DNA of 64,000 nucleotides from Limnephilus marmoratus (GCA_917880885.1 OU862909.1:29322851-29386850); one strand, 5' to 3'. Shown: positions 23,506 to 35,759, numbered from the stretch's first letter. The notes: generated from the letters alone by a model not told the origin. Program-made: numbers and translations.

Positions 23506-25617
23506 AAGTATTTTTATCAATTACTTTCTTTCAAACTCAATTTTCTATTGTATTGGACGGTAATTATGTATTTTCTATTTTCATAAGTAACTGTTATTAT
23601 TTCGGACGTATTTTTCTAGAACAACTTTTCTACATCACGCAGTTTTTACAAGACCCATCTGTCCGTAACTCGCGTCAACGCTGTATTTCAGTAGGTCTTT
23701 AGTAACGGCGTTTACAAACAAGTAAAGAAAGTATTTACCAAGCACGTGATGTTTTCACTCCGTAAATAAATAATATTTTTAAGTAGGTACCCTCCATCTA
23801 CCATTATTAGAAAAAGTAACCAATATTTTGATTGAGTTGTTACGTTATTTAAAAAAAAAACAGCATCTTTTTCTCTTTCTACTGTTTTTAGTGTGATAAA
23901 TCAAGATTGAAAAAGACGACAACAAAGCTTCTCAAATTTATCTATAGATCTAACATAGAGGTACATGGAGGTACCATGGGGTCCAGCATGATCGATCGAT
24001 AAAACCCTATATTAATACGATATTGACCAAATCCGCCATCTATGCTCAATCAGTATTTGCGACAACTACATAATATCAGATAAGTTTCGGTTAACTATCA
24101 ATTAACACTTTTTTTAATTATGTCGTTTTTAAGCAAAATTACCGGCTTATTTAATGAACGGATTGAACTGACAAAGCTCTTAGAAGTGAAAGATGTCGTT
24201 TACGCGTTCCATAGAATGCATCTAAGACGCAATCAATTGATTCCGTTCGATCTTTGAGAAACGAAAATGGTTCAAATATGAATAAAGACCTCATTGACTA
24301 GTTAACTCCCGTTTAGTATTAAAAAGTAAATACAGACTGACAATGCGTATTTATGTTGGTATTTCAATTCAACAGTGCCAATTAATTAATATTTTTACGT
24401 AATTTCTTGGTATTTGACATTTCCTAGTGCCAATTCATTGAAAATACCTTTAGTGTTGCCTATTCCCTGTCGATATCGGCTTGGCTGTCAGTGTGAAACC
24501 ATGCTTGGGACGTGGATATAAAATCATCAGAAGTTACGGAATCGATATTGTAAAGTTGTCGATTTCACCGTGCTAGAGCTCCCTGAACTACATCCAAGAC
24601 TACTCTGACGGCAGCTACTGCTAAGTATGCACATAATATATTTTATATATGTTTAAAAAAACCTGCTCTTTGACGCTAGGTGCGTTATTTGATGATGTTA
24701 TGGCAACATCACTTCGTAAAAAATATATAGCTCGCGGCATCTCGTCAATGGTAGGTACCTACCTACTTCTATTAATACACGACATGGCCATCATAATAAA
24801 TTTTAATATTATCAACCATAATTAAATTTCACAATTTTTAACCACGCAAGTGAAGGTTAGACAAGCGCATGTGCTATTTTATTTACTCGCGTAATTAAGA
24901 GAGATTTTTAAAATAAACACGTAACCTTACTATTTAATTGGCACTATACAGAATTTAGTTTCTTTTGCCAATCTTCAATTTGACCGACAACAATTTTATC
25001 ACCGTGATAAAGATGCCTGACTGATCGTAAATTGGACCAATTTATGGCTGGACTGGAATTTTCCATTTTAATAGCTCAAAATATGTTTTAGTAGCTCAAA
25101 ATATATAACGCAGATATAAACGTTTCCATTTTAACAGCTCAAAATATATAACGTTTTGAAATTCGTCGTACTTTGTAATAATTATTACTTCTGAATTGTT
25201 ACATGTTTAATGTTACATAATTTAAGATTCATTAATGATATTGTTAAAATACGGAATTTTTGGGTTTTTTAATTTCACATTACTTTCAACATTATATTTT
25301 TTACGGTGACCGGACAACTCAGAATGAAATAAACTCAGAATCTCTTCTGAAAAGTCGTTAAAATTGATGAAAAAATATATTTTAAAAAAATTGGTTAAAT
25401 AGATTACGTTAGGTTAGGGTTATGGGCAATAATAAAATTATTTTTTTCACAGCTTTTAATGACTTCAAAGAGGTGTTGAGTTGACATGGAACTAGTTTTT
25501 ACCACCTTAATTGAACCCTTATTACAAAACTAAATTGTTTCAGCTAAAGCCAGTAAAAATATTTTAAGCTTTTGGATATGATTTGAGATTTTTCAAAGGC
25601 AAATGTAATGATTTTTG

Positions 25618-25746
25618 GGATATTGTGCCGTGTTGCGCTTTCTCCTTTTTTAGCCAATGTTTCGGGCAGCTCTACAGTGATTGACACGTTAAACTGTCAG
25701 AAACGTCGACCAAAGAAGGAGGAAGTGCAACACGGCATTACAACCC
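25618..25746. mobile_element. diverged copy of the 171-bp fold-back MITE
   Basis: The ends GTGCCGTGTTGCGC and GTGCAACACGGCATTAC match the copy at 40,923, as does GCCAATGTTTCGGGCAGC. The centre is shortened and no longer pairs well. Confidence 0.6.
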
Positions 25747-26889
25747 ATAAATAAATCACTATAATTTTATGTAAAAGACACTAGTTTTCGCTAATTTAAT
25801 CTTTGTGATTAGCTAAAATTTTAAGTAAGTACAGGCAATATTTCGAGAAAATTATGAAAACATGAACAAAATACTACACAACCTACACATTAACCATTAC
25901 AAATTACTATTTCTGTAAAGTAAAAAATATACGAAAAATCTTCACAAATTTTACAAAAAAAATCACACCAATTATTTCATCGAAAATTTCATAAAATGTC
26001 CGACGAAAATTTAGGTACTATCCTACAATTTTTTGTATTCAAAAAGGCTCTTGCGCAAAGTATTTGACAATTTACAAGTACGAGACTTTAAGTGACAGCC
26101 GAGGTTGTGGAACACCTTCCACAAAAGAATTGCTCGGCTTGCTTATGAAAAGAAAAGTTAGAGGTCATTATTTGAAATTCGGATACCTACTTTAAATAAT
26201 GAGTATCATGTACACCGTATGGTGAAAGTGAGTTGTTTAATGGCTTATCTTACAGCTATGATTGTTAGCAATATCAATAGATTGAATACACGGCTCAAAA
26301 TAAGTTTTCAGTATTAATTATTAACGATTTGTTTCACACGGTGGATGTGAAACAAAAGCAAAGTTTTATGAAGCAACTTTTCTCAATTCTATGAGAAAGT
26401 TTGACTTTCGTACAGCAATATTTCTAGAAACATTTTCCCAGCTCGTTTTCAACATCTAATGTCAAATAATAATTTGTTCGTGATGTTTCAATGACATTGC
26501 AATGATTGTATTAATTGAATCATTGTTATTAGAGATGAGCTTTGTATTCACGGCTGGGTGGTTCGGATCCTTGCTTAGCCGTGACCCAAACCCGCACGCA
26601 TCAATAAAATATCTTCAAGATGTTTCAGAGAAACATCACAATGAGTTATTGGGCAATAACGAGAACATGCAATCGATGCCTGACCTAGGACTTTTTTTAT
26701 GCATCGAATCTTACCATAATAACTTTTGTCTTTAAGAGGTCTTTCTTTTTTATGAAAAAATATAATGAACATCATCACATTTTCTTTTAATTAATCTATA
26801 GCGTCGTAAGACATTGTCAGAACCAAAAAAATACATATGAAATGTGCAAGTTATTAATATTCGAAAATATTAATTATTAATATTCGAAA

Positions 26890-27350
26890 ACCATTGTTAG
26901 AACTGTATTGGCATATGGATGTAAGGCGCTGACACTGACGGTAAAGATGGCTGAAATGCTGGATACTTTTGAAAGAAACGTGCTGAGAAGAATATGTGGA
27001 CCCGTGAAAGAGGGTGAACAGAGGCGCATCCGGCACAATACAGAATTGTATGATATATATAAGGCACCTAGCATCTCAACACATATGAGACTCCTCAGGC
27101 TGAGATGGGCTGGGCATGTACAGAGAATGCCGGATACACGCGTCCCAAAAAGAATTTTGACTGGACACCCAGGTAGAAAGAGAAAAGTGGGAAGACCCAG
27201 ACTGAGGTGGGAAGACGAAGTAAGAGGGGATGCAACATAGCTTCTCCAGGTACCAAATTGGAAGTCAGCCGCTGAGGACAGGAGGAGTTGGAGGCGACTG
27301 CTGCAGGAGGCCAAAGCTCGATATGGGCTGTAGCGCCATCGAAGAAGAAG
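26890..27350 (+). pseudogene. 3' end of an endonuclease/reverse-transcriptase non-LTR retrotransposon (RTE-like)
   Basis: The translation contains ERNVLRRICGPVKEG, LRLRWAGHVQRMPD and GRPRLRWEDEV, the signature C-terminus of the endonuclease-RT proteins widespread in arthropods. An in-frame TAG at 27,238-27,240 interrupts it; the frame then continues (WKSAAEDRRSWRRLLQEAK) to a natural-looking TAG at 27,331. The 3' tail is a short GAA run. A 14-bp direct repeat ATTAATATTCGAAA flanks it (26,876-26,889 and 27,351-27,364), as expected for a target-site duplication of a 5'-truncated insertion. Confidence 0.8.
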
Positions 27351-27369
27351 ATTAATATTCGAAAGGAAT

Positions 27370-28190
27370 TTCACACTTCATGTCGTTACAAACTAAATTA
27401 TTGACAGATTTAAACATTCGTCATAATGATAGGAATCCGATCCACTACGTCCCTTAATTCCCAGTATGGTGTTGCTTGTCTAGACTCTCTTTTTGGTTAT
27501 TCATTAAAAAAATCTGTTTATTTCCTTATCGCAATTTTAATATAAAGGTTATACAAATTTCAAGGTAATCGAGAAATAATATTCACGAAGAGTATTTAAA
27601 TTATATATTATTACGGTGATACACCTGTCGATCTTCTAAACTTAATAAAACAATAATTGTGTTAACTTTTTTATAATTCTATCCAAATTCTAGATATCTT
27701 TTCACGCTTACGATATTTCCACAGACTTAATCACGAAAAGAGGTGATGACTGAATGCGAAAAACCTAAGATGACTCTTTTGAGTGGTAGGTACACGAATA
27801 GAAGAAGACGGCTGGGGTTTCGTAATAAGTAGTTTCAAAATTTGACTGAGTTGGGATTGATTCTTGTCGTACATTGATAAAGAAAACAATAAATATAAGA
27901 AACTCAAAAACTTGTTAGATCATTTGAACATATCAGAAATAGTACAATGTTCATCAAGCTGTGCTTTTAATAATAAGTACACGTCCTAACATTTATTATC
28001 ATAAGTAACTAAAGCATTAACTAAAGCTATAACTATACTAGCTATAACTAAAGTAAATATATATGTCACTAAATAGAACTGCCCCATGACCTTTTTATAC
28101 TGCTACTTTGCTCTAATTTCTATCGACCTTTTCTAGTTGTACCATCGCATCGTAGACAACCACACCTCTTGCAGGTTTGCTTCATACAGA
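27370..28190. other. AT-rich sequence, nothing recognised
   Basis: No feature seen between the RTE-like fragment and the family B SINE. Confidence 0.5.
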
Positions 28191-28195
28191 TTTGA

Positions 28196-28470
28196 TGGCC
28201 TCCGTGGTTGAGTGGTTTCCATCTTCGGCTACATATCCGGACATTGCGCGTTTAAATCCCGATGTGCACAAGTAAATTTTATTATATTAATTTGTGTTAT
28301 TCACAATTTATTCATTAAACATTTATACCTAGTATGTTTGCGGCACGTTTCGAAGTAGAAGTTGTTTTCAGTACTGCCTTGATGAAAGACCACCATTCAC
28401 AATCTAAACGTTGCTTGAAATCGCTTTAGCCGTGTTTGGTGACCAGCTTTGAATAGCCAGCTAATCACAA
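28196..28470 (+). mobile_element. SINE family B head and body
   Basis: The head GGCCTCCGTGGTTGAGTGG and B-box-like GCGTTTAAATCCCG are followed by the body TCAGTACTGCCTTGATGAAA to GACCAGCTTTGAATAGCC. The 3' third is missing here, but a matching piece occurs at 29,450. Confidence 0.55.
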
Positions 28471-28554
28471 AGCAATTGTTTCTTACCACAAAAAAAAACT
28501 TTGAAAATCGTTATTTTGGTTACATTCAATAAATATAAGTGTTTGTCTCTCTAT

Positions 28555-28700
28555 GCAGAAAAAAAAATACTACGGTTCTAAACTCTACAATAAAATCCCG
28601 CTCTCATTAAAAAATAACAACAACATTATTATAATATTCAATAAAAATCTGGATATAAAATACTATATATTAGACCATACTAAAAGTCCCCATAAGGGCG
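28555..28700 (+). pseudogene. decayed LINE tail fragment
   Basis: The translation includes YYGSKLYNKIPLSLKNN, matching the SKLYNxLP pattern at the C-terminus of non-LTR ORF2 proteins. It is short and followed by stops. Confidence 0.35.
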
Positions 28701-29040
28701 TCAACAACAGAAATTTTTAAACAGTTTGATGTTCCAAGTATACAGAAAATCTATGCCAAAACCATTCTAGTACATCACCACAAAAATGATTCAGAGGCAG
28801 ACACCTCACATGCTCATAAAACCAGAGCCAAACAAACAGACATACTTAATATACCAAAGTGTAACTCTTCATTTGGACAAAGAAGTTCTGAATTTTTAGC
28901 AGTAAAGTTATATAACTAACTCCCACTTAGTATCAAACAAATTAAAACAAGAAATAGCTACATTAAGGACACTAAATGTTGGCTGAAGGAACTATCGGAA
29001 AATGAACTTACTGGTATACTTAAAACATCGTCATAGAATA
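28700..29040 (+). pseudogene. decayed LINE ORF2 C-terminal fragment
   Basis: One frame reads ...TDILNIPKCNSSFGQRS, EFLAVKLYN, stop, LPLSIKQIKTRN and CWLKELSENE. The F-G-x-R-S...KLYNxLP...K..L...L pattern is typical of LINE ORF2 ends. An internal TAA splits KLYN from LPLS, so it is dead. Confidence 0.45.
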
Positions 29041-29449
29041 TTCTGGAAAACCTTATCCATACAATGAATTTAAACCTTAGAAGTCGCTGAAAACTTATCC
29101 AAAGCATAGTCCCCCTCAGTACAGGATCTCCTAGTGAGGAGGACTACGAATATATTTTCTATTTTATATATATACCTAACATGTTTCATATAAAAATGTA
29201 AAAAATAATAAATATATACTTACTAAATAAAAAATAAAAAAAACGTAGGGCGATCAGAAATAGAAAATATACTGTCACCAAATACACTGAAACCGAAACC
29301 ACTCTCTCATCTCTCTATCATATTTTAATATTTTACGGAAAAATCGCTATGTAATATATTCATAATTACTTCCCATTATTACATTTTATTATTTCACTGC
29401 AATTCTCAGCACGTGAGATCCCATGAGTATACCATTATCTCTACTTTAA

Positions 29450-29590
29450 ACATTACACGAAGAAATTCACTACCTTTCTTTTCTGAATCTCCTTCCCTTC
29501 CCACTCCATTCGGCCTCATAACGTTTCATAATTTGGGATGCCATAGTCTTATTGGCTCCAAGCGGTTACAGCTTTAAACTCTCAGAATTT
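29450..29590 (+). mobile_element. SINE family B 3' third
   Basis: Contains CTTCCCTTCCCACTCCATTC, GGCCTCATAACG and GATGCCATAGTCTTATTGGC, the end of the family. It may belong to the copy at 28,196, separated by the LINE remnants between them. Confidence 0.45.
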
Positions 29591-29920
29591 CCAAGGGACG
29601 TAATAAGAATAATTCACATGCTATAGAAGCTGTGACGAAACTTGAAAGTCTGAAAAGCCTGCAACGCTGTGATTGTCATTATCGATAAAGCTTTGAACAT
29701 TTTATCTGAAGGCCGTCGTCTTTCATTGGGTTTTGGCGACCGGATACACAATTATTAGTTCTTTGAAAGGTTATAAAAAAATCGTATTAATAATCTCTGA
29801 AACCGGCTCACTCGCACCAAGGTCGGATAATATCGGTAGGTGAAGGAGTTACATACCTCAATTTATCTCATTAAATGTAATACAAACTACAATGTAGAAA
29901 CGTATTAATTTAATATTATA

Positions 29921-30110
29921 CCGCACAAGAGTCACAACTGTCAGCAGCCAATGGAACAATGGCCTCCGTGATTAGGGAATGTTGAGAGCTTAAAGGGAAT
30001 GTGGGGGAAAGAATTTGGAAGGTTGGGAAGTACCTGTTCGAAAGATCTGGTCACCAAACACGGCGAAAGCCATTTTATGCAACCCTTAGATTCTGAATTG
30101 CGGTCTTGCA
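29921..30110 (-). mobile_element. SINE family B body fragment, minus orientation
   Basis: Plus-strand ACCGCACAAGAGTCACAACTG, then GGGAAGTACCTG and AGATCTGGTCACCAAACACG match the complement of the reference copy. Confidence 0.5.
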
Positions 30111-30164
30111 CCTAGCGTATATTGAGAGTTTAATACCAATTGGAAACTAATAACAGTCACTCAA

Positions 30165-30386
30165 AATGAAGGATTGGTGGTACCGAAATATGCCAATAAA
30201 TACAGTGAAAGAACCCTAAACAATACTGTATCCAAAATATTTAATAATCCATTCACTACAATTAAAAATAATGCGATGAAAACTGCTCAAGTCAAGTATT
30301 ATCTAAGAAAGTGGCTATTAGCTACAGAGGATTTGTATTTATGCCTTACTGAAAGCCCTTGTATTGCTAATTGGAAATCACTTTAG
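30165..30386 (+). pseudogene. probable LINE ORF2 C-terminal remnant
   Basis: This frame runs VVPKYANKYSERTLNNTV...KIFNNPFTTIKNN...YYLRKWLLATEDLY. The VPKY...Y..RTL...KIFN...LKxWLL pattern resembles ORF2 tails of another non-LTR clade. There is no conserved catalytic motif, and similarity is by pattern only. Confidence 0.3.
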
Positions 30387-30399
30387 GACTTATAATTTT

Positions 30400-32640
30400 A
30401 TAATACCTCGTGTATATCTATACTATTGGTGTAACTGTTGATTTGTACTTGTTTGTTATATAACGCTCAATCTGCTATTTATGTTTATTCTATTCTAAGT
30501 ATTTATTTAACCATGTTTTTAGATAAAATGCTATAGGTATATATGAAGCTGCTGACAAACTACAAAGGTAGTTAAGCAGTTTCTTTTCTAATGATAAAGA
30601 AAATAAAGTAAGCACCAAGGGAGACCTTCACCAACTAAGTGATAATGCACTAATTTCTGTAAAAATTGTTATAATTATATTGATCCTGTATCCGAATACT
30701 TAATACGAGTATGCCTAGAGTAGATGCGTGGGTTTTAGATGTTGTAGATTCACATAAATACATCCCCGGGCAGGTATGAAGCATTGTGGTAAATCCGAGG
30801 ATACTGAAACATCCATGAGTCATTAAGGAAGGATATTTGGTAACTTGCTGTCAAAGACTGGATTTTATATGCGTCACCTTTATTTCATTGCACCTTGAAA
30901 ATCAGACTCCTTGACATGTGTGCAATTTTTAAATGTCACAAACGTGATCAGTCTAGTTGTTAGATTAGATTTCGATTTGACAGGCTGTAATTATACTGCA
31001 CGACGGAATTTATTAGTTCAATATGTTGGCAAGGTTGTCCACTAATTTAAGAATTTATTGGTGTTGTATTTATAGGCAGTAATGTTACATTATTTCAAAG
31101 AAAAATCATTGCTTCGCACAGGTTTCGCGCTTGCAATTTTTGAAAGGCGTTTAGTATTTTTGTATGAATGTCCAAGGAATTTCAGATATTTATTAGAGGT
31201 AATGCATGGGACATATTATCATAATAAATTCTACGCTTCTTTAATCATTCAAATAAGATTATTTTAAGTGATTCTTATTAGATTCTTAGTGACTTCGGGC
31301 CCCTAGCCAAATGGCAAAGGAATCCAAATCATTGACCAAGGATATTGACTATCAGACCGCTAAGAGGAGTTCAGCTTTGAGGCTTAGTCCTTTTTAATAA
31401 GTTGGAGTATGCGATCACAATCCTCAGCAATGAGGAACCAATTTTTATAACCAATATTATTTAAGACACGGGAAGAAAAGGGAGCATTTCCTTTGGAAAC
31501 ATATCGTTAACGTAAACAATATCAACACACTTAATATGACATTTTCTGTACTTAGGAAATTCTGTTTATTTGTGCTTATCAAGCTCTTCTTTCTTAGTTT
31601 TATCCTGGAGAAAATAAAAAAAAAGATACATTATTTTGTAACATTTTTTTTAAATCAAGGTTTCAGATTTACTCATTAAGTACGTGCTTATTAACAGGGG
31701 GCTGGTCGGTGGCTTTACGTGTTAATATAAAATTACTGAAACAAAGCAATTCTCAATCCTTAAAAGTGTATTAATATTTTTCTTGATCAATAGTTCTTTC
31801 CAAATACCGAAATTCTCGCATATTCAACTAATAACCGGATAATTTCAACACATTTAATAGAAGGCTGGATTTCACCTAAACTTGTAGCGTAATAATAAAC
31901 ACTTGTATCGCGATGTTACACCGTACCTGCATACCGACATATATTAGAATGTATCTAACATTCACCCCCAAAGAATTACACAATATAACTAGAGTTATTT
32001 ATGCATAAGAAAATAAACATAATCGATTGATGAGCGTGGCAACAGAATAAGAAATGTTATGAGTATATGTTTACAACGTTCAAGTTGCTAGGAATCTTGA
32101 TTAATTTGTTTATTCACTGATGTTCAATTAAATAAATTTTTGCACCTATACAAAAAATAATTTTTAAGCCATTTCAGTGGCTTTGAAATAATATTGTTAT
32201 TGCAATGTTTGATAGTGTAGGTACATCACATTGCATTGAATATTACCTCAATGAAAGCCAATCTCCAATTATAACAACATTGACGAGGCTGAAAACCAGC
32301 TATATTCCAGTAGGAATCCTGACTGTATTGCTGAGCAGTGACCTTTTTGTCAATAGAATCAGTGATAAATAAACAAAATGTATAAAATTGTAAAAAAAAT
32401 TAGGTGAATAAATGTTTTGTATTATTATTAAAAACATCTCCCAATTGGGAATCAAAATTGTTCAAAGTCAACGTTTAATGCATAGATCACTTGGTTATAG
32501 AGGTTGTCAATGATTAATAAAATTTTCATAAGGAAACATTCAAGTTTCTTATGCTTAAAACAGTATTTTAATTCATGCAAGGTATTCATAGTAAGGCAAT
32601 ATTTTGATTTTAAGAAATGCGGATAAAATATGAAAGTAAA
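30400..32640. other. AT-rich sequence, nothing recognised
   Basis: No coding or repeat signal identified; if the donor at 32,650 is real this would be intron. Confidence 0.45.
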
Positions 32641-32649
32641 ATTACTCAC

Positions 32650-32790
32650 CGCTCTTGTTGATTTCGACACCTGGGATTCGCTTTTCGGCGAGAATCCGTT
32701 GTTTGTATCCAATTTGTTGTTCTAAAAGTAGCAACTCAATATCAGAAGAAACCGCGCCAAGACTTTCACCTGTTCGGTCGGCTTCTCACT
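32650..32790 (-). CDS. candidate exon of an unrecognised minus-strand gene
   Basis: A strong donor (AGCG followed by GTGAGT, 32,644-32,649) ends a minus-strand open frame reading ...DIELLLLEQQIGYKQRILAEKRIPG... up to the splice site. The frame is closed upstream by a TGA near 32,793 and contains no ATG, so this would be an internal exon with an acceptor I cannot identify, or the donor belongs to a non-coding first exon. A CpG-rich block lies 170 bp upstream. I do not recognise the peptide, and no further exon is visible downstream. Treat as tentative. Confidence 0.2.
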
Positions 32791-32959
32791 TTACTTCTTA
32801 CTACTGATACACTTTATAAACCCACTTACGGGGCCGTATAAAGTCGCACAAATTAACCAAACAAACTTAAACTTTGTAACGCATTTTCAAACATAAAACT
32901 GATATATTTACGAAGTTTGAAGAGAGCTGAATCTATCGTGGTTTGAATACATGGTTTTT

Positions 32960-33320
32960 TAATTCACAGGCTTGAGAGTCTAGTTACCCAGACAGCTGTT
33001 TTCGCGGAAGGTGCTCGAGTGGGAGTTTTAGGGAGGGGGTGGCGTGTGATCGCGCGAACTGCGCGCCGCGGACGTTCAGCAACGACTGGATGACTGGAAT
33101 ACTTGCACACACCAGCAGCGGCAAGAGGCCGATTCTGCGGATAGCAGACAGACAAGGCAAGCGGGCAATGGCAGCGGGCGGGAAGGCGGCAAACTCGAAG
33201 CTTGTCATTTATTTTCAGCCGTTTCAACACGCGAATCAAAAGTGAAGAGATCCCCGTCTCTTTCTGTCTGCCGCGGACTGGGCCCACAGTTACGTGATTG
33301 TTTCGCGCGATGTATAATAC
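32960..33320. promoter_or_regulatory. CpG-rich block, possible promoter region
   Basis: This roughly 360-bp segment is far richer in GC and CpG than its surroundings (runs such as ATCGCGCGAACTGCGCGCCG). Open frames on both strands up to 119 codons are products of the base composition and resemble nothing known to me. The position just upstream of the candidate donor at 32,650 suggests a promoter for a minus-strand transcript. No convincing TATA-Inr pair was found. Confidence 0.3.
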
Positions 33321-33567
33321 CACAAAGAATTTACATGTTTATCGGTATATTATTTTATTCAAATCTTTAGTTTTAAGCCAATAAAATCTTGTTTTTGAAT
33401 ATTGAATTATTACATTAATCTTATTTTTAAATTTTTACAATATTTTTAACAAATTAAAAAATCATGCAAAAAATTAACTCAGGTACATAAACCAAAATAT
33501 ACGTATCCATAAAAAAATCACGAGAAAACTTTAAAATCGATCAAAGCTAAAAATAATATATTGCTAA

Positions 33568-33741
33568 ATGGAACACATGAGAACGGGTCGTTTCTTCGAC
33601 TCGTTCTTGTGTTCAACAGTTCGGCTGTGGAATGATTTGCCGGCCTCTGTGTTTCCTCCTTCCTACAACATGGGTCTCTTCAAGACCAATGTTCATTCCT
33701 TCCTCTCCTCAAAAACACCCTCCAAACAGCATCCCAGATGA
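33568..33741 (+). pseudogene. C-terminal end of a LINE reverse-transcriptase ORF
   Basis: An open frame of 57 codons ends at TGA 33,739-33,741. It contains FFDSFLCSTVRLWNDLP and later GLFKTNVHSFLSSK. The pattern F-S-x-VRLWNxLP...FK...V..FL is the classic extreme C-terminus of Jockey/CR1-type non-LTR retrotransposon ORF2. The rest of ORF2 is absent (TAA at 33,565-33,567), so this is a 5'-truncated insertion. Directly after the stop comes the hairpin 3' tail shared with the SINE-like family. Confidence 0.65.
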
Positions 33742-33808
33742 CATAGGCCCTGAGGGAAATTATTTTCCTCAGGGCCTCCTGTGTGGAGTTAATGTAAAAA
33801 AAAATACA
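33742..33808 (+). repeat. hairpin 3' tail of the truncated LINE
   Basis: An 11-bp perfect stem AGGCCCTGAGG / CCTCAGGGCCT encloses an AT-rich loop. An outer stem (CTCCAAACAG, which starts inside the ORF end, with CTGTGTGGAG) surrounds it. The tail ends TTAATGTAAAAAAAA. The same module ends most copies of the 430-bp SINE-like family in this window. Confidence 0.7.
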
Positions 33809-33885
33809 AATATTTCATTTAATAACCATATTAATTCAAACAAACTATAATTCAAACCACAAAGTGATATATTTTTTAAAGTGAA

Positions 33886-34247
33886 TACCGCAAAAGAGTC
33901 CCAACTGCTCCCGCCTGGAGCCAATAAAACTATGGCATCTCTAGGTACTTAGGGTATATTTTGAGGCTGAAGGTAGTGAGGAGGGTAAGGAGATGAAGAA
34001 GAGGGAGGTGGAGAAGTATCTGGTTATTAGGATCTGGTCACTAAACACGGCTAAAGCCATTTCAAGCAACGTTTCAATTCTGAATCGTGATCCACCAGGC
34101 TATACTGAGAGTATCTTCTAATTTTATACATTCTGTATTTTTAATAAACAAATTGTATGAAATAAAATTTACTTGCGCACGCCGGATTCAAACCCGCGGC
34201 CTTCCGATTGCTAGTCGAGAGCCTTATCCCTCGACCACGGAGGCCGA
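33886..34247 (-). mobile_element. tRNA-derived SINE family B, full length
   Basis: On the minus strand the head reads GGCCTCCGTGGTCGAGGGAT with a pol III A-box-like TGGTCGAGGGA. A B-box-like GGTTTGAATCC follows, then a body (GATACTCTCAGTAT..., GAAACGTTGCTTGAAATGG, TGACCAGATCC) and a pyrimidine-rich 3' third ending near CAGTTGGGACTCTTTTGCGG. At about 362 bp it is the most complete copy in the window and serves as reference for the fragments. Confidence 0.7.
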
Positions 34248-34259
34248 TTGCTTCTTTGA

Positions 34260-35480
34260 AAATAAAAACTTATTATATCGCAGTTGCCAGATAAGTCCCT
34301 CGTTTACCTAAAAGATTTCTCCAAAACAAATATTGTTATTTAATTTGAACGATATCTGGATAGCTGGGTTTAATTTTCCGAAATTTTCCAAAAATTGTTG
34401 GATCGCATCGACCTAAACTTCATAACAGAAAGGCTTTGTAAAATTGCTAATCCCCGGAGCTCAAATAGACGTATTGCTTTATAGTTAAAATTCTCTTGAC
34501 CTGCAGGAAAAACAGACTGGTTCATTTTACAACCATCCGAAATTTTTCTAAGAAGCCACTTGATGAGCTTTTATACCAAAGCATTAATAATAATATATTA
34601 CTAGATATCCACTAACCATACAATAACTGATTATTGGTAAATAGACTAAACAAAAACATAATAGGAGACGATATTGTGCATTGGACACTACACATTTTAT
34701 AAGGCCAAGATCTTGCGGGCACCTACATACTGCGTAGGCACCAATTAATTAATAATAATAATTTAATTATCTTTACCGTTTGTTTATAATGCGTGACATA
34801 CAAATTTCTTACAAGACATAAAAAGCAGTAAAAATTGGTGGTCACCCTGTATTAAACCTGTCACAAGAAATACAAAACGTCGGAAAAGACAGTAAGGCAT
34901 TCCTAACCTTATGCTAATGTGGTATAAAGTCAATTGTTCTTTGGTTTAAGATGCTATCAGAAGTCAGAACTCAAGTGTGAGGATTGAATTCAGATTTTGT
35001 GTTTAGAAAGTGACGCTCGTGTGAAACGCGCTATTTAAATGTTGAAACAGGGTTGAAACAAATTGAAGTACATTTTTTTTATTTACTTGTTGTTAGTAAT
35101 TATTATATTTTCAACAATTACAATACTTAAAACTTACATTTCTAATTATTTTTCTGTATGCTTTTTATTACTTAATAGAAAAAGAGTACGAATTATATTT
35201 AATGGATTTCCAGGACAATAGGCCTTTTGTCTGATATTTTTACAAACAATATTCTAAAATTATATTTTGTATTAAAAAAAAATTAAATGTCCAGATTTTA
35301 TTCCACACTTATACAAATCCCATGAAAAGTCGGTGAAAATGCACTAAAAATTTGAAAAACGTTCGCGGAAAAGTCATATTTTGTACACAATTTAATGTTA
35401 ATAATATAACATACTCACATAAGGTTAAAAAAAACTTTTAAAAAATCTTAATATGTGGTCATCGACTAACAAAATCTAGG
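34260..35480. other. AT-rich sequence, nothing recognised
   Basis: A GGTATAAAGTC at 34,921 looks like a TATA box but has no supporting initiator at the right distance or downstream gene. Confidence 0.45.
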
Positions 35481-35759
35481 CGCCATGGGGCGTATGGATG
35501 TTAAAAATGACACCGAAGCCAAAATTGTTTCCAAAAATTGGGTTAGGAAAACATGAATCAAAAAGAAAGTGCATTATTTCACAGTCAAAAGATCGCAAGA
35601 AACATTGCTTTTGTCTATTGATGGTCTGCAAGGATCAAATTTGCCTCCCAAGATATTCTTTCGAAGTGAGACGACTGAATCAGAAGGGGAGTTTGGTTAT
35701 AAAATTTCTCGGTTCCGTGTAGAGGTGGGTAAGTTCTGCATTTTTCCGGAAGCCTCCGA

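Larger units (their letters stand above)
22501..26850. other. long AT-rich stretch with two MITEs only
   Basis: Apart from the MITE at 23,149 and the fold-back at 25,618 nothing is recognised. A short direct repeat (TTTTAATAGCTCAAAATATGT / TTTTAACAGCTCAAAATATAT types) occurs near 25,070 and 25,130. Confidence 0.45.

Noticed and set aside
32964..33323. 119-codon minus-strand protein
   Set aside because: CpG-rich composition keeps several frames open at once; no recognisable motif.
34180..34247. tRNA gene on the minus strand
   Set aside because: It is the head of a full-length SINE; the B-box has drifted and no cloverleaf forms.
34921..34965. TATA box and initiator
   Set aside because: Spacing is about 36 bases and no downstream coding sequence or splice site supports it.
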